In this document: in pieces, positions 41,644-53,731 of the stretch
How the letters are laid out: the number at the start of each line of letters is the position of its first letter
Position numbering within the stretch: position 1 is the stretch's first letter
NCBI GenBank assembly: GCA_016235265.1
Contig: JACRLI010000009.1
Location: 62,001-126,000 of the forward strand
DNA length: 64,000 bases
Direction of reading: 5' to 3'
Source of the DNA: Candidatus Eisenbacteria bacterium
GTDB taxonomy: Bacteria > Eisenbacteria > RBG-16-71-46 > JACRLI01
Notes under the pieces: model-generated
Told to the model about the DNA's origin: nothing
The model's database searches: none
Seen by the model: only the letters and a program-made list of their open reading frames with translations
Made by a program: the position numbers and the translations under genes

Positions 41644-41751
41644 CGCGCACAGGTGTGAGCGGCCGGGAGTGGCGCCGGGGCATGCGCGTGCGAATGGTGC
41701 CCAGGGCGCGCAGGCCGCGCACCGGCGTGAGCCGCCGGGAGTGGCGCCGGG
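41644..41751. repeat. Imperfect 36-bp direct repeat in the purH-guaA gap
   Basis: The segment 41644-41679 recurs at 41716-41751, 72 bases on, with four differences; both contain GTGAGC and CCGGGAGTGGCGCCGGG. They fill most of the 177 bases between purH and guaA. There is no start codon or hairpin that explains them. Confidence 0.6.
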
Positions 41752-41797
41752 CGCGCAGCCCCCGATCGGACCGGAACAGGACCTGAGGAAAGGACCC

Positions 41798-43390
41798 ATG
41801 GAGACCCACGCACCCGACACCGTCGCCGTCCGGGCAGCTTCCCCGGCGCGCCCGCGCCCGTGGGCCCTGGTGTTCGACTGCGGCTCGCAGTACGTCCAGC
41901 TGATCGCGCGGCGCCTGCGCGAGGCCGGCGTGTATGCCGAGATCCACCCCTGGCACCTGGAGGCGGAGGCGGTGAAGGCCCTGGCGCCGGATGCGCTGGT
42001 GATCTCGGGCAGCCCGGCGAGCGTGGACCGCCAGGGCGCGCCCCGGATTGACCCGGCGGTGCTGGACCTGGGGCTGCCGGTGCTGGGCATCTGCTACGGG
42101 ATGCAGGCCACCGCGCACGCCATGGGCGGGAGCGTGAGCCGCTCCCGCTCGCGCGAGTACGGCCGGGCCCGGTTCCGGCCCGACCCCGCGTGCCCGCTCT
42201 TCGACGGGCTGCCTGCGGAGTTCCGCGTGTGGATGAGCCACGCCGACAGCGTGGAGTCGCTGCCGCCGGAGCTCACCCCGGCGGGGCGCACCGACGCGTG
42301 TCCTTTCGCCGCGTCCTGGGTGCCGTCGCGGCGGCTGTTTCTGATCCAGTTCCACCCCGAGGTGACGCACACCGAGCACGGGCCGAAGATCTTCGAGAAC
42401 TTCGTGCGGAAGGTGGCGAAGCTGGATGCCACCTGGTCCATGGCCGCCTACCTGGACCGCGAGCTGCCCCGCATCCGCGAGCGCGTGGGGAGCGACCGGG
42501 TGCTGCTGGGCCTCTCGGGCGGGGTGGACTCCACCGTGGTGGCGGCGCTGCTGGGGCGGGCGGTGGGCCAGCAGGCGGCGGCCATCTTCGTGGATCACGG
42601 CATGATGCGTGCGAACGAGGGGGCGCAGGTGCTGGAGGCGCTGCGCCAGGTCTCGCCCATCGAGATCCACGCGGTGGACGCGAGCGAGCGATTCCTGGGC
42701 CCATTGACCGGCGTGGTGGATCCGGAGCAGAAACGGCGCATCATAGGGGCTGAGTTCATCCGGGTGTTCGAGTCCGAGGCGGCCCGCCTGGGCGGCTTCC
42801 GCTTCCTGGCCCAGGGCACGCTGTACCCGGACGTGATCGAGAGCGCCGGCTGGAATACCGGCCCCACGGCGCGCATCAAGACCCACCACAATGTGGGCGG
42901 CCTGCCGGAGGACCTCAAGTTCGAGCTGCTGGAGCCGCTGCGTCACCTGTTCAAGGACGAGGTGCGTGCGCTGGGGCTGGAACTGGGGCTCCCGCGGCCT
43001 CTGGTGTTCCGTCACCCGTTCCCCGGCCCGGGCCTCGCGGTGCGCATCCTGGGGCCGGTCACGGCGGAGGCCTTGGACACGCTGCGCGCAGCGGATACAA
43101 TCTTCATCGAGGGCCTGAGGCGGCGGAAGCTGTACGATCGCACCTGGCAGGCCTTCGCGGTGCTGCTGCCGGTCCAGACCGTGGGGGTGATGGGCGACGA
43201 GCGCACCTACGAGCAGGTGGTGGCGCTGCGGGCCGTGACCTCCGAGGACGGCATGACCGCGGATTGGGCCAAGCTGCCCGGCTCCTTCCTGGACGAAGTG
43301 GCCACCCAGATCGTCAACCGCGTGCCCGGCGTGAACCGGGTGGTCTATGACATCAGTTCCAAGCCGCCGGCAACCATTGAGTGGGAATAG
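41798..43390 (+). CDS. guaA: GMP synthase (glutamine-hydrolysing)
   Basis: The 530-residue enzyme converts XMP to GMP. It has the glutaminase domain (LGICYGMQATAH with the nucleophile Cys; QFHPEVTHTEHG), the ATP-pyrophosphatase domain (LLGLSGGVDSTVVAALLG), and the C-terminal dimerisation segment with VFRHPFPGPGLAVRILG. GAGGAAAGGA precedes the ATG at 41798; the frame is open further upstream but lacks a site. It may be cotranscribed with the upstream pur genes. Confidence 0.96.
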   Translation: METHAPDTVAVRAASPARPRPWALVFDCGSQYVQLIARRLREAGVYAEIHPWHLEAEAVKALAPDALVISGSPASVDRQGAPRIDPAVLDLGLPVLGICYGMQATAHAMGGSVSRSRSREYGRARFRPDPACPLFDGLPAEFRVWMSHADSVESLPPELTPAGRTDACPFAASWVPSRRLFLIQFHPEVTHTEHGPKIFENFVRKVAKLDATWSMAAYLDRELPRIRERVGSDRVLLGLSGGVDSTVVAALLGRAVGQQAAAIFVDHGMMRANEGAQVLEALRQVSPIEIHAVDASERFLGPLTGVVDPEQKRRIIGAEFIRVFESEAARLGGFRFLAQGTLYPDVIESAGWNTGPTARIKTHHNVGGLPEDLKFELLEPLRHLFKDEVRALGLELGLPRPLVFRHPFPGPGLAVRILGPVTAEALDTLRAADTIFIEGLRRRKLYDRTWQAFAVLLPVQTVGVMGDERTYEQVVALRAVTSEDGMTADWAKLPGSFLDEVATQIVNRVPGVNRVVYDISSKPPATIEWE

Positions 43391-43466
43391 GTCGCACCGT
43401 GGCCCGCGTGCCTCCTCCGGGGAGCAGGCGGGCGGCGGGCGGCCCGGTCGCGCGCGCAAGCTCCCC

Positions 43467-44057
43467 GTGGGCCTGGAGCCCGGGGAGCTGAAACGCAAGG
43501 CCATCCACCTCTCCACCGTCGTCGTCCCCCTGATCTACCTGGACGCGCACGTGAGCCGCAAGGAAGCCGCGCTCGCGCTGGCCCTGGTGCTGCTGGCGCT
43601 GCTGGCGGTCGAGGTGGTGCGGCTGCGGGCGCGGTTGTTCGGCAACTTCTTCCGGCAGCTGCTGGGGGACGCGTTGCGCCGGCGGGAGCGCGGGGAGCTG
43701 CTGGGGGCCACCTACCTGGTGCTGGGTTTCCTGGTCACCATCCTGGCCTTCGAGAAGCCCGTGGCGGTGGCCGCGTGCGAGTTCCTGGTGCTCGGGGACA
43801 CCGCTGCCGCGCTGGTCGGAAAGAGCGTCGGTCGCATCCGGGCGTTTGACAAGACTCTGGAGGGGAGCCTAGGCTGCTTGGCGACATGCGGGGCCGCGGC
43901 GTGGGCGCTGAGCGCCACCGTGCCGGCCCTGCCCCTGCAGGTGGCCCTGGCCGGCGCGGTCATGGCGACGCTCTTTGAGTTGCTGCCCGTACCCATGGAC
44001 GACAACCTGAGGATCCCGCTCTCCGCGGGCCTCCTCATGCACTTCCTGCTCCCTTAA
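43467..44057 (+). CDS. Polyprenol/phytol-kinase-like membrane protein
   Basis: The 196-residue protein has about six hydrophobic helices and begins ELKRKAIHLSTVVVPLIYL, a common opening of the CTP-dependent dolichol/phytol kinase and phosphatidate cytidylyltransferase-like family. It contains the conserved loop LGDTAAALVGKSVGR and KTLEGSLG. It probably phosphorylates a long-chain isoprenoid alcohol or a related lipid. The start is uncertain: the only plausible in-frame start after guaA is the GTG at 43467, with no good ribosome site. It ends 39 bases before secA. Confidence 0.75.
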   Translation: MGLEPGELKRKAIHLSTVVVPLIYLDAHVSRKEAALALALVLLALLAVEVVRLRARLFGNFFRQLLGDALRRRERGELLGATYLVLGFLVTILAFEKPVAVAACEFLVLGDTAAALVGKSVGRIRAFDKTLEGSLGCLATCGAAAWALSATVPALPLQVALAGAVMATLFELLPVPMDDNLRIPLSAGLLMHFLLP

Positions 44058-44096
44058 TAGAGAACGCACCGGCAGGCGAGAGGCGAATCGAAAAGC

Positions 44097-46979
<2,883 letters not shown>

Positions 46980-46993
46980 GCAAGGAGAACCGC

Positions 46994-47455
46994 ATGTCTC
47001 AAGATCCGGTACGTGAGATCCTGGAACTCATCACCCAGCAGTTCCGCTCGTTCATCGAGGGGGACGGACTTGCATTGGAGGAGCTCACGGACCTGCTCAC
47101 CTCCCGCGACTACGAACCGGAGGACCTCCGGGCCGCCTTCGAGCTGATCGTGCAACTGCTCGAGCCGGTGGCCGAGGAGAACTTCCAGACCGTCGGTGCC
47201 GGCGGCAGCCGCAACCGGGTGCTCAACCACTGGGAGCGCTCGAACCTCACGCCCCAGGCCTACGGCTACCTGCTGCAGCTCAAGCAGAACGGCTCGCTCG
47301 ACGACGATCATATGGAGCTGATCCTCGAACGCGCGGGCGCATCCGGCGCCCGCCGCATGGACGTTCGCGACGTCGAGGACCTGGCCAGCTGGGTCCTCTT
47401 CGGCATGGAGACGGAGGACGGCGGGCCGGACCAGGAGCGGAGCCGCCTCCACTAG
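46994..47455 (+). CDS. smg: Smg family (DUF494) protein
   Basis: The 153-residue protein matches Smg: an acidic N-terminus (REILELITQQFRSFIEG), then LTSRDYEPEDLRAAF and LTPQAYGYLLQLKQNGSLDDDHMELILERA. Smg has no established role but often lies beside topA and recombinase or DNA-processing genes, as it does here. CAAGGAGA lies before the ATG at 46994; the upstream part of the open frame overlaps secA. It ends 2 bases before topA. Confidence 0.88.
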   Translation: MSQDPVREILELITQQFRSFIEGDGLALEELTDLLTSRDYEPEDLRAAFELIVQLLEPVAEENFQTVGAGGSRNRVLNHWERSNLTPQAYGYLLQLKQNGSLDDDHMELILERAGASGARRMDVRDVEDLASWVLFGMETEDGGPDQERSRLH

Positions 47456-47457
47456 CC

Positions 47458-49755
47458 ATGGCCAAGAACCTGGTGATCGTCGAGTCGCCCACCAAGGCGA
47501 AGACCATCAAGAAGTACCTGGGCACGGGCTTCGACGTGATGGCCTCCAGCGGGCACATCATGGACCTGCCGAAGAACAAGCTGGGCGTGGACGTCGAGAA
47601 CGACTTCGAGCCGGCGTACGTGCAGATCCGCGGCAAGGCCAAGATCGTCAAGGAGCTGAAGGCCGAGGCCAAGAAGGCCAGCAACATCTTCCTGGCGCCC
47701 GACCCCGACCGCGAAGGCGAGGCCATCGCCGCGCACCTGCGCGACCTGCTGGGCGGGGGCAAGGCCCACGTGCAGCGCCTCGATTTCTACGAGATCACCA
47801 AGCCGGCCATCCTCAAGGCCCTCGAGCACCCGCGCGAGATCGACCAGAACAAGGTGGACGCCCAGCAGGCCCGCCGCGTGCTGGACCGCCTGGTGGGCTA
47901 CCAGGTGAGCCCGTTCCTGTGGGGCACCATCCGCTACGGCCTGTCGGCCGGGCGCGTGCAGACCGTGGCGCTGCGCCTGATCTGCGAGCGCGAGGCCGAG
48001 ATCGACGCGTTCGTGCGCGAGGAGTACTGGTCGGTGCATGTCGAGCTGTCCGCCCCGGGCAGCCCGCTGCGCTTCAAGGCCAGGCTCATGCGCAAGGACG
48101 GCGAGAAGCTGGCGCTGCCCGACGCGGCCACCGCGCACGCGGCGGCGCGCGACCTGGGCGGGGCGGAGGCCGCCGAGGGGCCCTGGGGCGTGGCGCCCGC
48201 GCACCCGGACTACGAGATCCGCGAGGTCAAGCGGCAGGAGAAGCGGCGCCAGGCGCCCGCGCCCTTCACCACCTCCTCGCTGCAGCAGGAGTCCTTCCGC
48301 CGGCTGCACTTCTCCAGCCAGCGCACCATGGTGCTGGCGCAGCAGCTCTACGAGGGCATCGAGCTGGGCGGGGAGGGCTCGGTGGGTCTGATCACATACA
48401 TGCGCACCGACTCCACGCGCATCTCCCAGGAGGCGCTGGGCGAGGTTCGCGGCCACATCGAGACCTCCTACGGCAAGGAGTACCTGCCGGCCAAACCCAA
48501 CGCGTTCGCGGTGAAGGCCTCGGCCCAGGACGCGCACGAGGCGGTGCGGCCCACGTCGGTGGAGCGCACCCCGGAGAGCGTGCGGCAGTTCCTCACCGCG
48601 GAGCAGTTCCGGCTCTACCAGCTCATCTGGCGCCGCTTCGTGGCCTGCCAGATGGGCCCGGCGGTCTACGACCAGACCTCCGCCGACATCCAGGCGGGCG
48701 CGTACACGCTGCGCGCCACCGGGACGGTGATGAAGTTCGACGGCTTCACCCACGTCTACGCCGACATCGAGCCCGCGGGCGAGACCCCCAAGGACGAGCG
48801 CGGGGTGCTCCCGCCGCTCGCCGCCGGCATGAAGCTCACGCCGCACGCGGTGCTGCCCGAGCAGCACTTCACCGAGCCTCCGCCGCGCTACTCCGAGGCC
48901 TCCCTGATCCGGGCGCTGGAGGAGAACGGCATCGGCCGGCCGTCCACCTACGCCACCATCGTGAGCACCATCACCACGCGCGACTACGTGAACAAGGACA
49001 AGGGCAAGCTGACGCCCACCGACCTCGGCAAGGCCGTGTTCACGCTGCTGATGAAGATCATGCCCAACATCTTCGACGTGGGCTTCACCGCGCACATGGA
49101 AGACGACCTGGACAAGGTGGAGGAAGGCAAGCTCGGCTGGCGCCAGGCGGTGCGCGAGTTCTACGACCCGTTCGAGAAGCTGCTCAAGGAGGCGGAATCG
49201 CGCAAGGAGGCCCTGCGCGAGGAAGTGTCCACCGTCAGCCAGGAGTTGTGCGAGCGGTGCGGCAAGAACCTGGTCCTCAAGTACGGCCGTCACGGCCCGT
49301 TCCTGGCCTGCCCCGGCTACCCGGACTGCAAGTTCACCAAGCCGCTGAAGGCCGAGGAGGCCCCGGTGCCGGTCGACGACGTGTGTCCCACGTGCGGCGC
49401 GGGCATGGTGATCCGGACCGGCCGCTACGGGCGGTTCGTGGCGTGCAGCCGCTACCCCGAGTGCAAGACCACCAAGCCGGTCAGCACCGGCGTGAAGTGC
49501 CCCGACTGCAAGGAAGGGGACGTGACCGAGCGGCGCAGCAAGCGCGGCCGCGTGTTCTACGGCTGCAACCGCTACCCGGACTGCAAGTTCGCCTCGTGGG
49601 ATCCGCCGGTCCCCACGCCCTGCGAGGCGTGCGGCAACCCGTTCCTGGTGAAGAAGAAGACCCAGGCCAAGGGCGAGTTCTACCGCTGCCCGAACCCCAA
49701 GTGCAAGGCGGAGTACGACCCCTCGGAAGTGGAATCCCGCGCCGAGGCCACCTGA
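47458..49755 (+). CDS. topA: DNA topoisomerase I
   Basis: The 765-residue type IA enzyme relaxes negative supercoils. TOPRIM: LVIVESPTKAKTI and APDPDREGEAIA; the catalytic Tyr is at about residue 314 in GLITYMRTDST; conserved RYSEASLIRALEENGIGRPST follows. The C-terminus has four Cys4 zinc-finger-like units (CERCGKNLVLKYG, CPTCGAGMVIRTG, CPDCKEGDVTERR, CEACGNPFLVKKK). It lies between smg and xerC, a common arrangement. Confidence 0.95.
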   Translation: MAKNLVIVESPTKAKTIKKYLGTGFDVMASSGHIMDLPKNKLGVDVENDFEPAYVQIRGKAKIVKELKAEAKKASNIFLAPDPDREGEAIAAHLRDLLGGGKAHVQRLDFYEITKPAILKALEHPREIDQNKVDAQQARRVLDRLVGYQVSPFLWGTIRYGLSAGRVQTVALRLICEREAEIDAFVREEYWSVHVELSAPGSPLRFKARLMRKDGEKLALPDAATAHAAARDLGGAEAAEGPWGVAPAHPDYEIREVKRQEKRRQAPAPFTTSSLQQESFRRLHFSSQRTMVLAQQLYEGIELGGEGSVGLITYMRTDSTRISQEALGEVRGHIETSYGKEYLPAKPNAFAVKASAQDAHEAVRPTSVERTPESVRQFLTAEQFRLYQLIWRRFVACQMGPAVYDQTSADIQAGAYTLRATGTVMKFDGFTHVYADIEPAGETPKDERGVLPPLAAGMKLTPHAVLPEQHFTEPPPRYSEASLIRALEENGIGRPSTYATIVSTITTRDYVNKDKGKLTPTDLGKAVFTLLMKIMPNIFDVGFTAHMEDDLDKVEEGKLGWRQAVREFYDPFEKLLKEAESRKEALREEVSTVSQELCERCGKNLVLKYGRHGPFLACPGYPDCKFTKPLKAEEAPVPVDDVCPTCGAGMVIRTGRYGRFVACSRYPECKTTKPVSTGVKCPDCKEGDVTERRSKRGRVFYGCNRYPDCKFASWDPPVPTPCEACGNPFLVKKKTQAKGEFYRCPNPKCKAEYDPSEVESRAEAT

Positions 49756-49808
49756 CCGCCGCGGGCGGCGGCGCGCCCGCGCGAGGCCGCCCCCGGGGAG
49801 GCGAGGGC

Positions 49809-50717
49809 ATGGACGCTCCCGACACGGATAGCCTGCTCCGCGAGTACGCCTCCCACCTGGCGGACCGCGTCAACGATTCCCCCCACACGGTGAAGAACTA
49901 CCTGCGCGACGTGCGCCAGTGGCTGGAACGCGCCGGCGGCGCCAACCTGCGCGCGTTCGTGACCCGGCCGGAGGCCATCTCGGACTTCCTCGCGGCGGGC
50001 TCGCGCGGGGAGTCGCGCAGCGGGCGCAAGCTCTCGGCGCGCACCCTGGCGCGCCGGCGCGCGGCGTGCGTGAACCTGCTGCGCTGGATGGTGCGCACGG
50101 AACGCCTGGAGCGGATGCCCCGGCTGCCGCGCAGCCCGCGGGTGCGGCCGCAGCTGCCGCGCGTGATCAGCCGCGGCGAAATGGAAAGGGTGCTCGACGC
50201 GTGGCAGCCCACCGGGTGGCAGGAGTGCCGCGACAAAGCCATTCTCGAGGTGTTCTATTCCGCGGGCGTGCGCCTGGCCGAGCTGGTGGGGGCGCGGTGG
50301 GACGCCCTGGACGAGTGCGAAGGCTGGCTGCGCGTGATCGGCAAGGGGGACCGCGAGCGGCTGGCCCCGATCGGCCGGAAGGCGCTGCGCGCCCTGGACA
50401 CCTACCGCCGCGGGCTGGCGGGCGCGGGCGTGGCCGCGGGCCCGCACGTGTTCGTGGGCCGCAAGGGGGAGGCCCTCTCGGTCCGCACCGTGCAGCGCCT
50501 GGTGCGCCGCCGCCTGGCCTCGCTGGGGCCGGCCGCGCCGCAGCACCCGCACGCGCTGCGCCATTCCTTCGCCACGCACATGCTGGAGGCGGGCGCCACG
50601 CTGCGCGACGTCCAGGAGCTGCTGGGCCACCGATCCCTGGCCAGCACCCAGGTTTACACGCACCTGAGCGTGCGGCACCTCAAGGAGACAATCGCGAGGG
50701 CGCATCCCCGTGGCTAG
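49809..50717 (+). CDS. xerC: Tyrosine recombinase XerC
   Basis: The 302-residue recombinase acts at dif to resolve chromosome dimers. Catalytic residues are visible: SAGVRLAELVG (Arg), GKGDRERLAPIG (Lys), HALRHSFATHM (His and Arg), LLGHRSLAST (His) and TQVYTHLS (Tyr nucleophile). The N-terminal SAM-like domain is typical (SPHTVKNYLRDVRQWLE). GGGGAGG precedes the ATG. It overlaps the next gene by 8 bases. Its usual partner XerD is encoded at 61496. Confidence 0.9.
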   Translation: MDAPDTDSLLREYASHLADRVNDSPHTVKNYLRDVRQWLERAGGANLRAFVTRPEAISDFLAAGSRGESRSGRKLSARTLARRRAACVNLLRWMVRTERLERMPRLPRSPRVRPQLPRVISRGEMERVLDAWQPTGWQECRDKAILEVFYSAGVRLAELVGARWDALDECEGWLRVIGKGDRERLAPIGRKALRALDTYRRGLAGAGVAAGPHVFVGRKGEALSVRTVQRLVRRRLASLGPAAPQHPHALRHSFATHMLEAGATLRDVQELLGHRSLASTQVYTHLSVRHLKETIARAHPRG

Positions 50718-51978
50718 CCGGCCCGCCGTCCCGCTGGCCCCGGCGCGGCGGATCCGCCCGGAGCGGGCCGGAGCCTGGCGCGGCTTCCGCACCGGCCCGG
50801 CCGTCGCCGCCTGCCTCGCGTGCCTGCTGGCCCTGGTCACGGGATGCGCGCGCATGGAGCCGCCCTCGGGCGGACCGCTGGACCTGGTGCCGCCGGTGAT
50901 TCTGGCCACCGCCCCGGACTCGGGGGCGGTGCAGGTGCCGCGTGGCTCGGTGCTGCGGGTGGAGTTCTCGAAGAGCATGGACCGGCGCTCGGTGGAGGAC
51001 TACATCTTCACCTCGCCCCCGGTGCGCTTCCAGGAAGTGCGGTGGAGCGGCCGCACGCTGGAACTGGTGCCGCAGGACTCGCTGCGCGCCAACACCACGT
51101 ACCTGGCGGTGGTCGGCACCGGCGCGCGCGACAGCCACGGCAACGCGCTGGCCCGGGCGGTGAATCTCGTGTTCTCCACCGGGGAGAAGCTCTCGCCGGG
51201 CCGGGTGTCCGGCCGGGTGGAGGCGGTGAAGCAGAGTGCGGCGGGCATCTTCGTGTGGCTCTACGACCAGGCGCTGCACGCGGACTCGCTGTGGGGCCGC
51301 GACGACCCCGACTACGTGGGCCAGACCGGCGCGGACGGACACTTCGAGATCCTGGGCCTGGGGATCGGGCCGGCGTACTCGGTGCACCTGTTTGCCGACC
51401 TGAACCGCAACCGCGCCTTCGACGAAGGCGGCGAGTACATGATGCACCTGGCCCGGCGGGTGCAGCTCACCGACTCGGTGCCCTCGGACACGTCCATCCG
51501 CGCGCGCTACGTGGACCCCAAGCTGCCGGGCAGCGTGGCCGGCCGGCTGGACACCTCCCTGGTGCGGCTCTCCGGCAGGGTCCTGGTGGAGTGCCTGGAC
51601 GACACCGCGGCCACGCAGACCGTGACGGCCGATGCCCGCGGCGGCTTCCTCTTGCGTGTCACCCCGCCCGGCAAGTACCGTATCTACTGGTTCTCGGACG
51701 AAAACCAGGATCTGCTGCCGGACCCCGCCGAGAAGCGCGGGGAGGCGCTCGAATTCGAGCTGAAGCCCGGCGAGGACATCCAGGAGTTGCTGGTGCCGCG
51801 CGAGGGCCGGCCGCGGCTGCCCCGCGAGCGGGATCTGCCCCGGGACGCCCGGGAGGCCCCGGGCGGGCCCGCGGAAGGTGCGCCGGGCGGCGCCCCGGAC
51901 GGCGCCGGGGGCCCCGGCGGTTTGCCCGGGGGCGGCGGCGCGAATCCCGACACCACCGGCCTGAATCCGAGAAGATAG
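50710..51978 (+). CDS. Ig-like (Big_5) domain lipoprotein
   Basis: The 422-residue protein has a lipoprotein signal (ACLACLLALVTGC), then an Ig-like Big_5 domain (PPVILATAPDSGAVQVPRGS, LRVEFSKSMDRRSVEDYI, ANTTYLAVVGTGARDSHGN) and a carboxypeptidase-regulatory-like/beta-sandwich part (GQTGADGHFEILGLGIG, then PPGKYRIYWFSDENQDLL). The last 60 residues are Gly/Pro-rich. Such lipoproteins are common in FCB-type bacteria, exposed on the periplasmic or surface side. The GTG start overlaps the xerC end. Function unknown. Confidence 0.8.
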   Translation: MASRPAVPLAPARRIRPERAGAWRGFRTGPAVAACLACLLALVTGCARMEPPSGGPLDLVPPVILATAPDSGAVQVPRGSVLRVEFSKSMDRRSVEDYIFTSPPVRFQEVRWSGRTLELVPQDSLRANTTYLAVVGTGARDSHGNALARAVNLVFSTGEKLSPGRVSGRVEAVKQSAAGIFVWLYDQALHADSLWGRDDPDYVGQTGADGHFEILGLGIGPAYSVHLFADLNRNRAFDEGGEYMMHLARRVQLTDSVPSDTSIRARYVDPKLPGSVAGRLDTSLVRLSGRVLVECLDDTAATQTVTADARGGFLLRVTPPGKYRIYWFSDENQDLLPDPAEKRGEALEFELKPGEDIQELLVPREGRPRLPRERDLPRDAREAPGGPAEGAPGGAPDGAGGPGGLPGGGGANPDTTGLNPRR

Positions 51979-52005
51979 ACCGGCCGGGGAGGGGCCCGCT
52001 CCACC

Positions 52006-52824
52006 ATGGAGATCGCGTTCACCAAGATGCACGGCGCCGGCAACGACTTCGTGGTGCTGGACGGCCGCGGCGCGAGGCTGCCGGGCGATATTCCCGCCTT
52101 CGTCCGCCACGTCTGCGACCGCCGCCGCTCGGTGGGCGCGGACGGCGTGCTGATCCTGGCCCCCTCGGAGCGCGCGGACTTCCGCATGCGCTACTACAAC
52201 GCCGACGGCGGGGAGGCCGAGATGTGCGGCAACGGGGCGCGGTGCATCTCGCGGTTCGCCGCCGCGCGCGGCGTGGGCGGCCCGGACCTGACCTTCGAGA
52301 CCCTGAGCGGGCCCATCCGCGCCCGCGTGCGGCCGGACACCGTGACCGTGCACATGGGCGACGCCCGCGACGTGCGCCCCGAGGCCGCGGTCGCCGGCTT
52401 CGCCGGCCCCCCGGTGCTGTTCCTCAACACCGGGGTGCCGCACGCGGTGCTGTTCGTGGATGACGTGGGCGCCGTGCCGGTGGTGGAATGGGGCCGCCTG
52501 CTGAGACACCACGCGGCCTTTGCGCCCGCGGGCGCCAACGTGGACTTCGTGCAGGTGAAGGGCCCGCGGCGCATCGCGGTGCGCACCTACGAGCGCGGGG
52601 TGGAGGACGAGACGCTCGCCTGCGGCACCGGCATCACCGCCGCGGCGGTGGCCGCCGGCCTGGCCCGCGGGTGCGCCACCCCCGTCGAGATCGAGGCGCG
52701 CAGCGGCGACGTGCTGCGCGTGGACTACCGCCGCGAGGGCGGGCAGGTCCTGGACATGACCCTGGAAGGCCCCGCGGTCACCGCGTACGAGGGCCGCTTG
52801 GAGTGGAACGATGGCCACGAGTGA
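52006..52824 (+). CDS. dapF: Diaminopimelate epimerase
   Basis: The 272-residue enzyme interconverts LL- and meso-diaminopimelate for lysine and peptidoglycan. Both catalytic Cys motifs are present: MCGNGARCISRFA and ETLACGTGITAA. The start MEIAFTKMHGAGNDFVVLDG is typical. It overlaps dapA by 14 bases, forming a dapF-dapA-dapB cluster. Confidence 0.95.
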   Translation: MEIAFTKMHGAGNDFVVLDGRGARLPGDIPAFVRHVCDRRRSVGADGVLILAPSERADFRMRYYNADGGEAEMCGNGARCISRFAAARGVGGPDLTFETLSGPIRARVRPDTVTVHMGDARDVRPEAAVAGFAGPPVLFLNTGVPHAVLFVDDVGAVPVVEWGRLLRHHAAFAPAGANVDFVQVKGPRRIAVRTYERGVEDETLACGTGITAAAVAAGLARGCATPVEIEARSGDVLRVDYRREGGQVLDMTLEGPAVTAYEGRLEWNDGHE

Positions 52825-53731
52825 CATCTTCAAGGGTTTGTGGGTGGCGCTGGTCACCCCGTTCCGCGGCGGCGCGGTGGATGAGAAGGCCCTGCGCGCC
52901 CTGGCGCGCCGCCTGATCGAGGGCAGCGTGGACGGCCTGGTGCCGGTGGGCAGCACCGGCGAGGCGGCCACCATGGACGACGCCGAGCGGCTGCGGGTGA
53001 TCGAGATCGTGCTGGAGGAGGCCGGCGGAAAGGTGCCGGTGATGCCCGGCACCGGCACCAACTGCACCGCGACCACCGTGGCGCTCACGCGCGCCGCCAG
53101 GCAGGCCGGGGCGCAGGCCGCGCTGGTGGTCACGCCCTACTACAACAAGCCCACGCCGGAGGGCCAGCTGGCGCACTTCGAGGCCGCGGCGAAGGTGGGC
53201 CTGCCCATCATCATGTACAACATCCCCGGACGTACCGGGGTGAACATGACCGTGGAGACGATGCTCACGCTCGCACGGCTGCCCGAGATCGCCGGGGTGA
53301 AGGAGTCGTCCGGATCGCTCGACACCGTGAGCGAGCTGGTGGCGGGCGCCGCGGAGCGGGGACTGGACTTCGTGGTGATGTCCGGCGACGACTCGCTGGC
53401 CCTGCCTTCCATGGCCGTGGGGGCCACCGGGCTGGTGTCGGTGGTGGGCAACGTGGTGCCCCGCGAGACCAGGGCCATGATCGCCGCCTTCCAGCAGGGG
53501 CGGGCCCCGGAGGCGGCGCGACTGCACGCGAAGCTGCTGCCGCTGATCAAGGTGCTGTTCGCCGAGACCAACCCGGCGCCGTGCAAGGCGCTGCTTTCGA
53601 TGCTGGGGATGATGCAGAACGAACTGCGGCTGCCGCTGGTGCCGGTGCGTGCCGCCACCGCGACGAAGCTGCGTGAAACCTGGGAGAGGCTGGGCTTCGC
53701 CGCGCCGGCCGCAGCGGGGGTGGGTTCATGA
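52811..53731 (+). CDS. dapA: 4-hydroxy-tetrahydrodipicolinate synthase
   Basis: The 306-residue enzyme condenses pyruvate with aspartate semialdehyde. Conserved features: FKGLWVALVTPF, GSTGEAATM, YYNKPTPEGQLAHF, the Tyr in MYNIPGRTGVNM, and the Schiff-base Lys in AGVKESSGS. It starts within dapF and overlaps dapB by 4 bases (ATGA), so the three are translated as a coupled set. Confidence 0.95.
   Translation: MATSDIFKGLWVALVTPFRGGAVDEKALRALARRLIEGSVDGLVPVGSTGEAATMDDAERLRVIEIVLEEAGGKVPVMPGTGTNCTATTVALTRAARQAGAQAALVVTPYYNKPTPEGQLAHFEAAAKVGLPIIMYNIPGRTGVNMTVETMLTLARLPEIAGVKESSGSLDTVSELVAGAAERGLDFVVMSGDDSLALPSMAVGATGLVSVVGNVVPRETRAMIAAFQQGRAPEAARLHAKLLPLIKVLFAETNPAPCKALLSMLGMMQNELRLPLVPVRAATATKLRETWERLGFAAPAAAGVGS

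Noticed and set aside
39080..43516. A 1478-residue minus-strand open frame across purC, purH and guaA
   Set aside because: It is antisense to three well-identified enzymes, rich in His/Arg/Gly/Pro and has no family motif; a by-product of high GC content.
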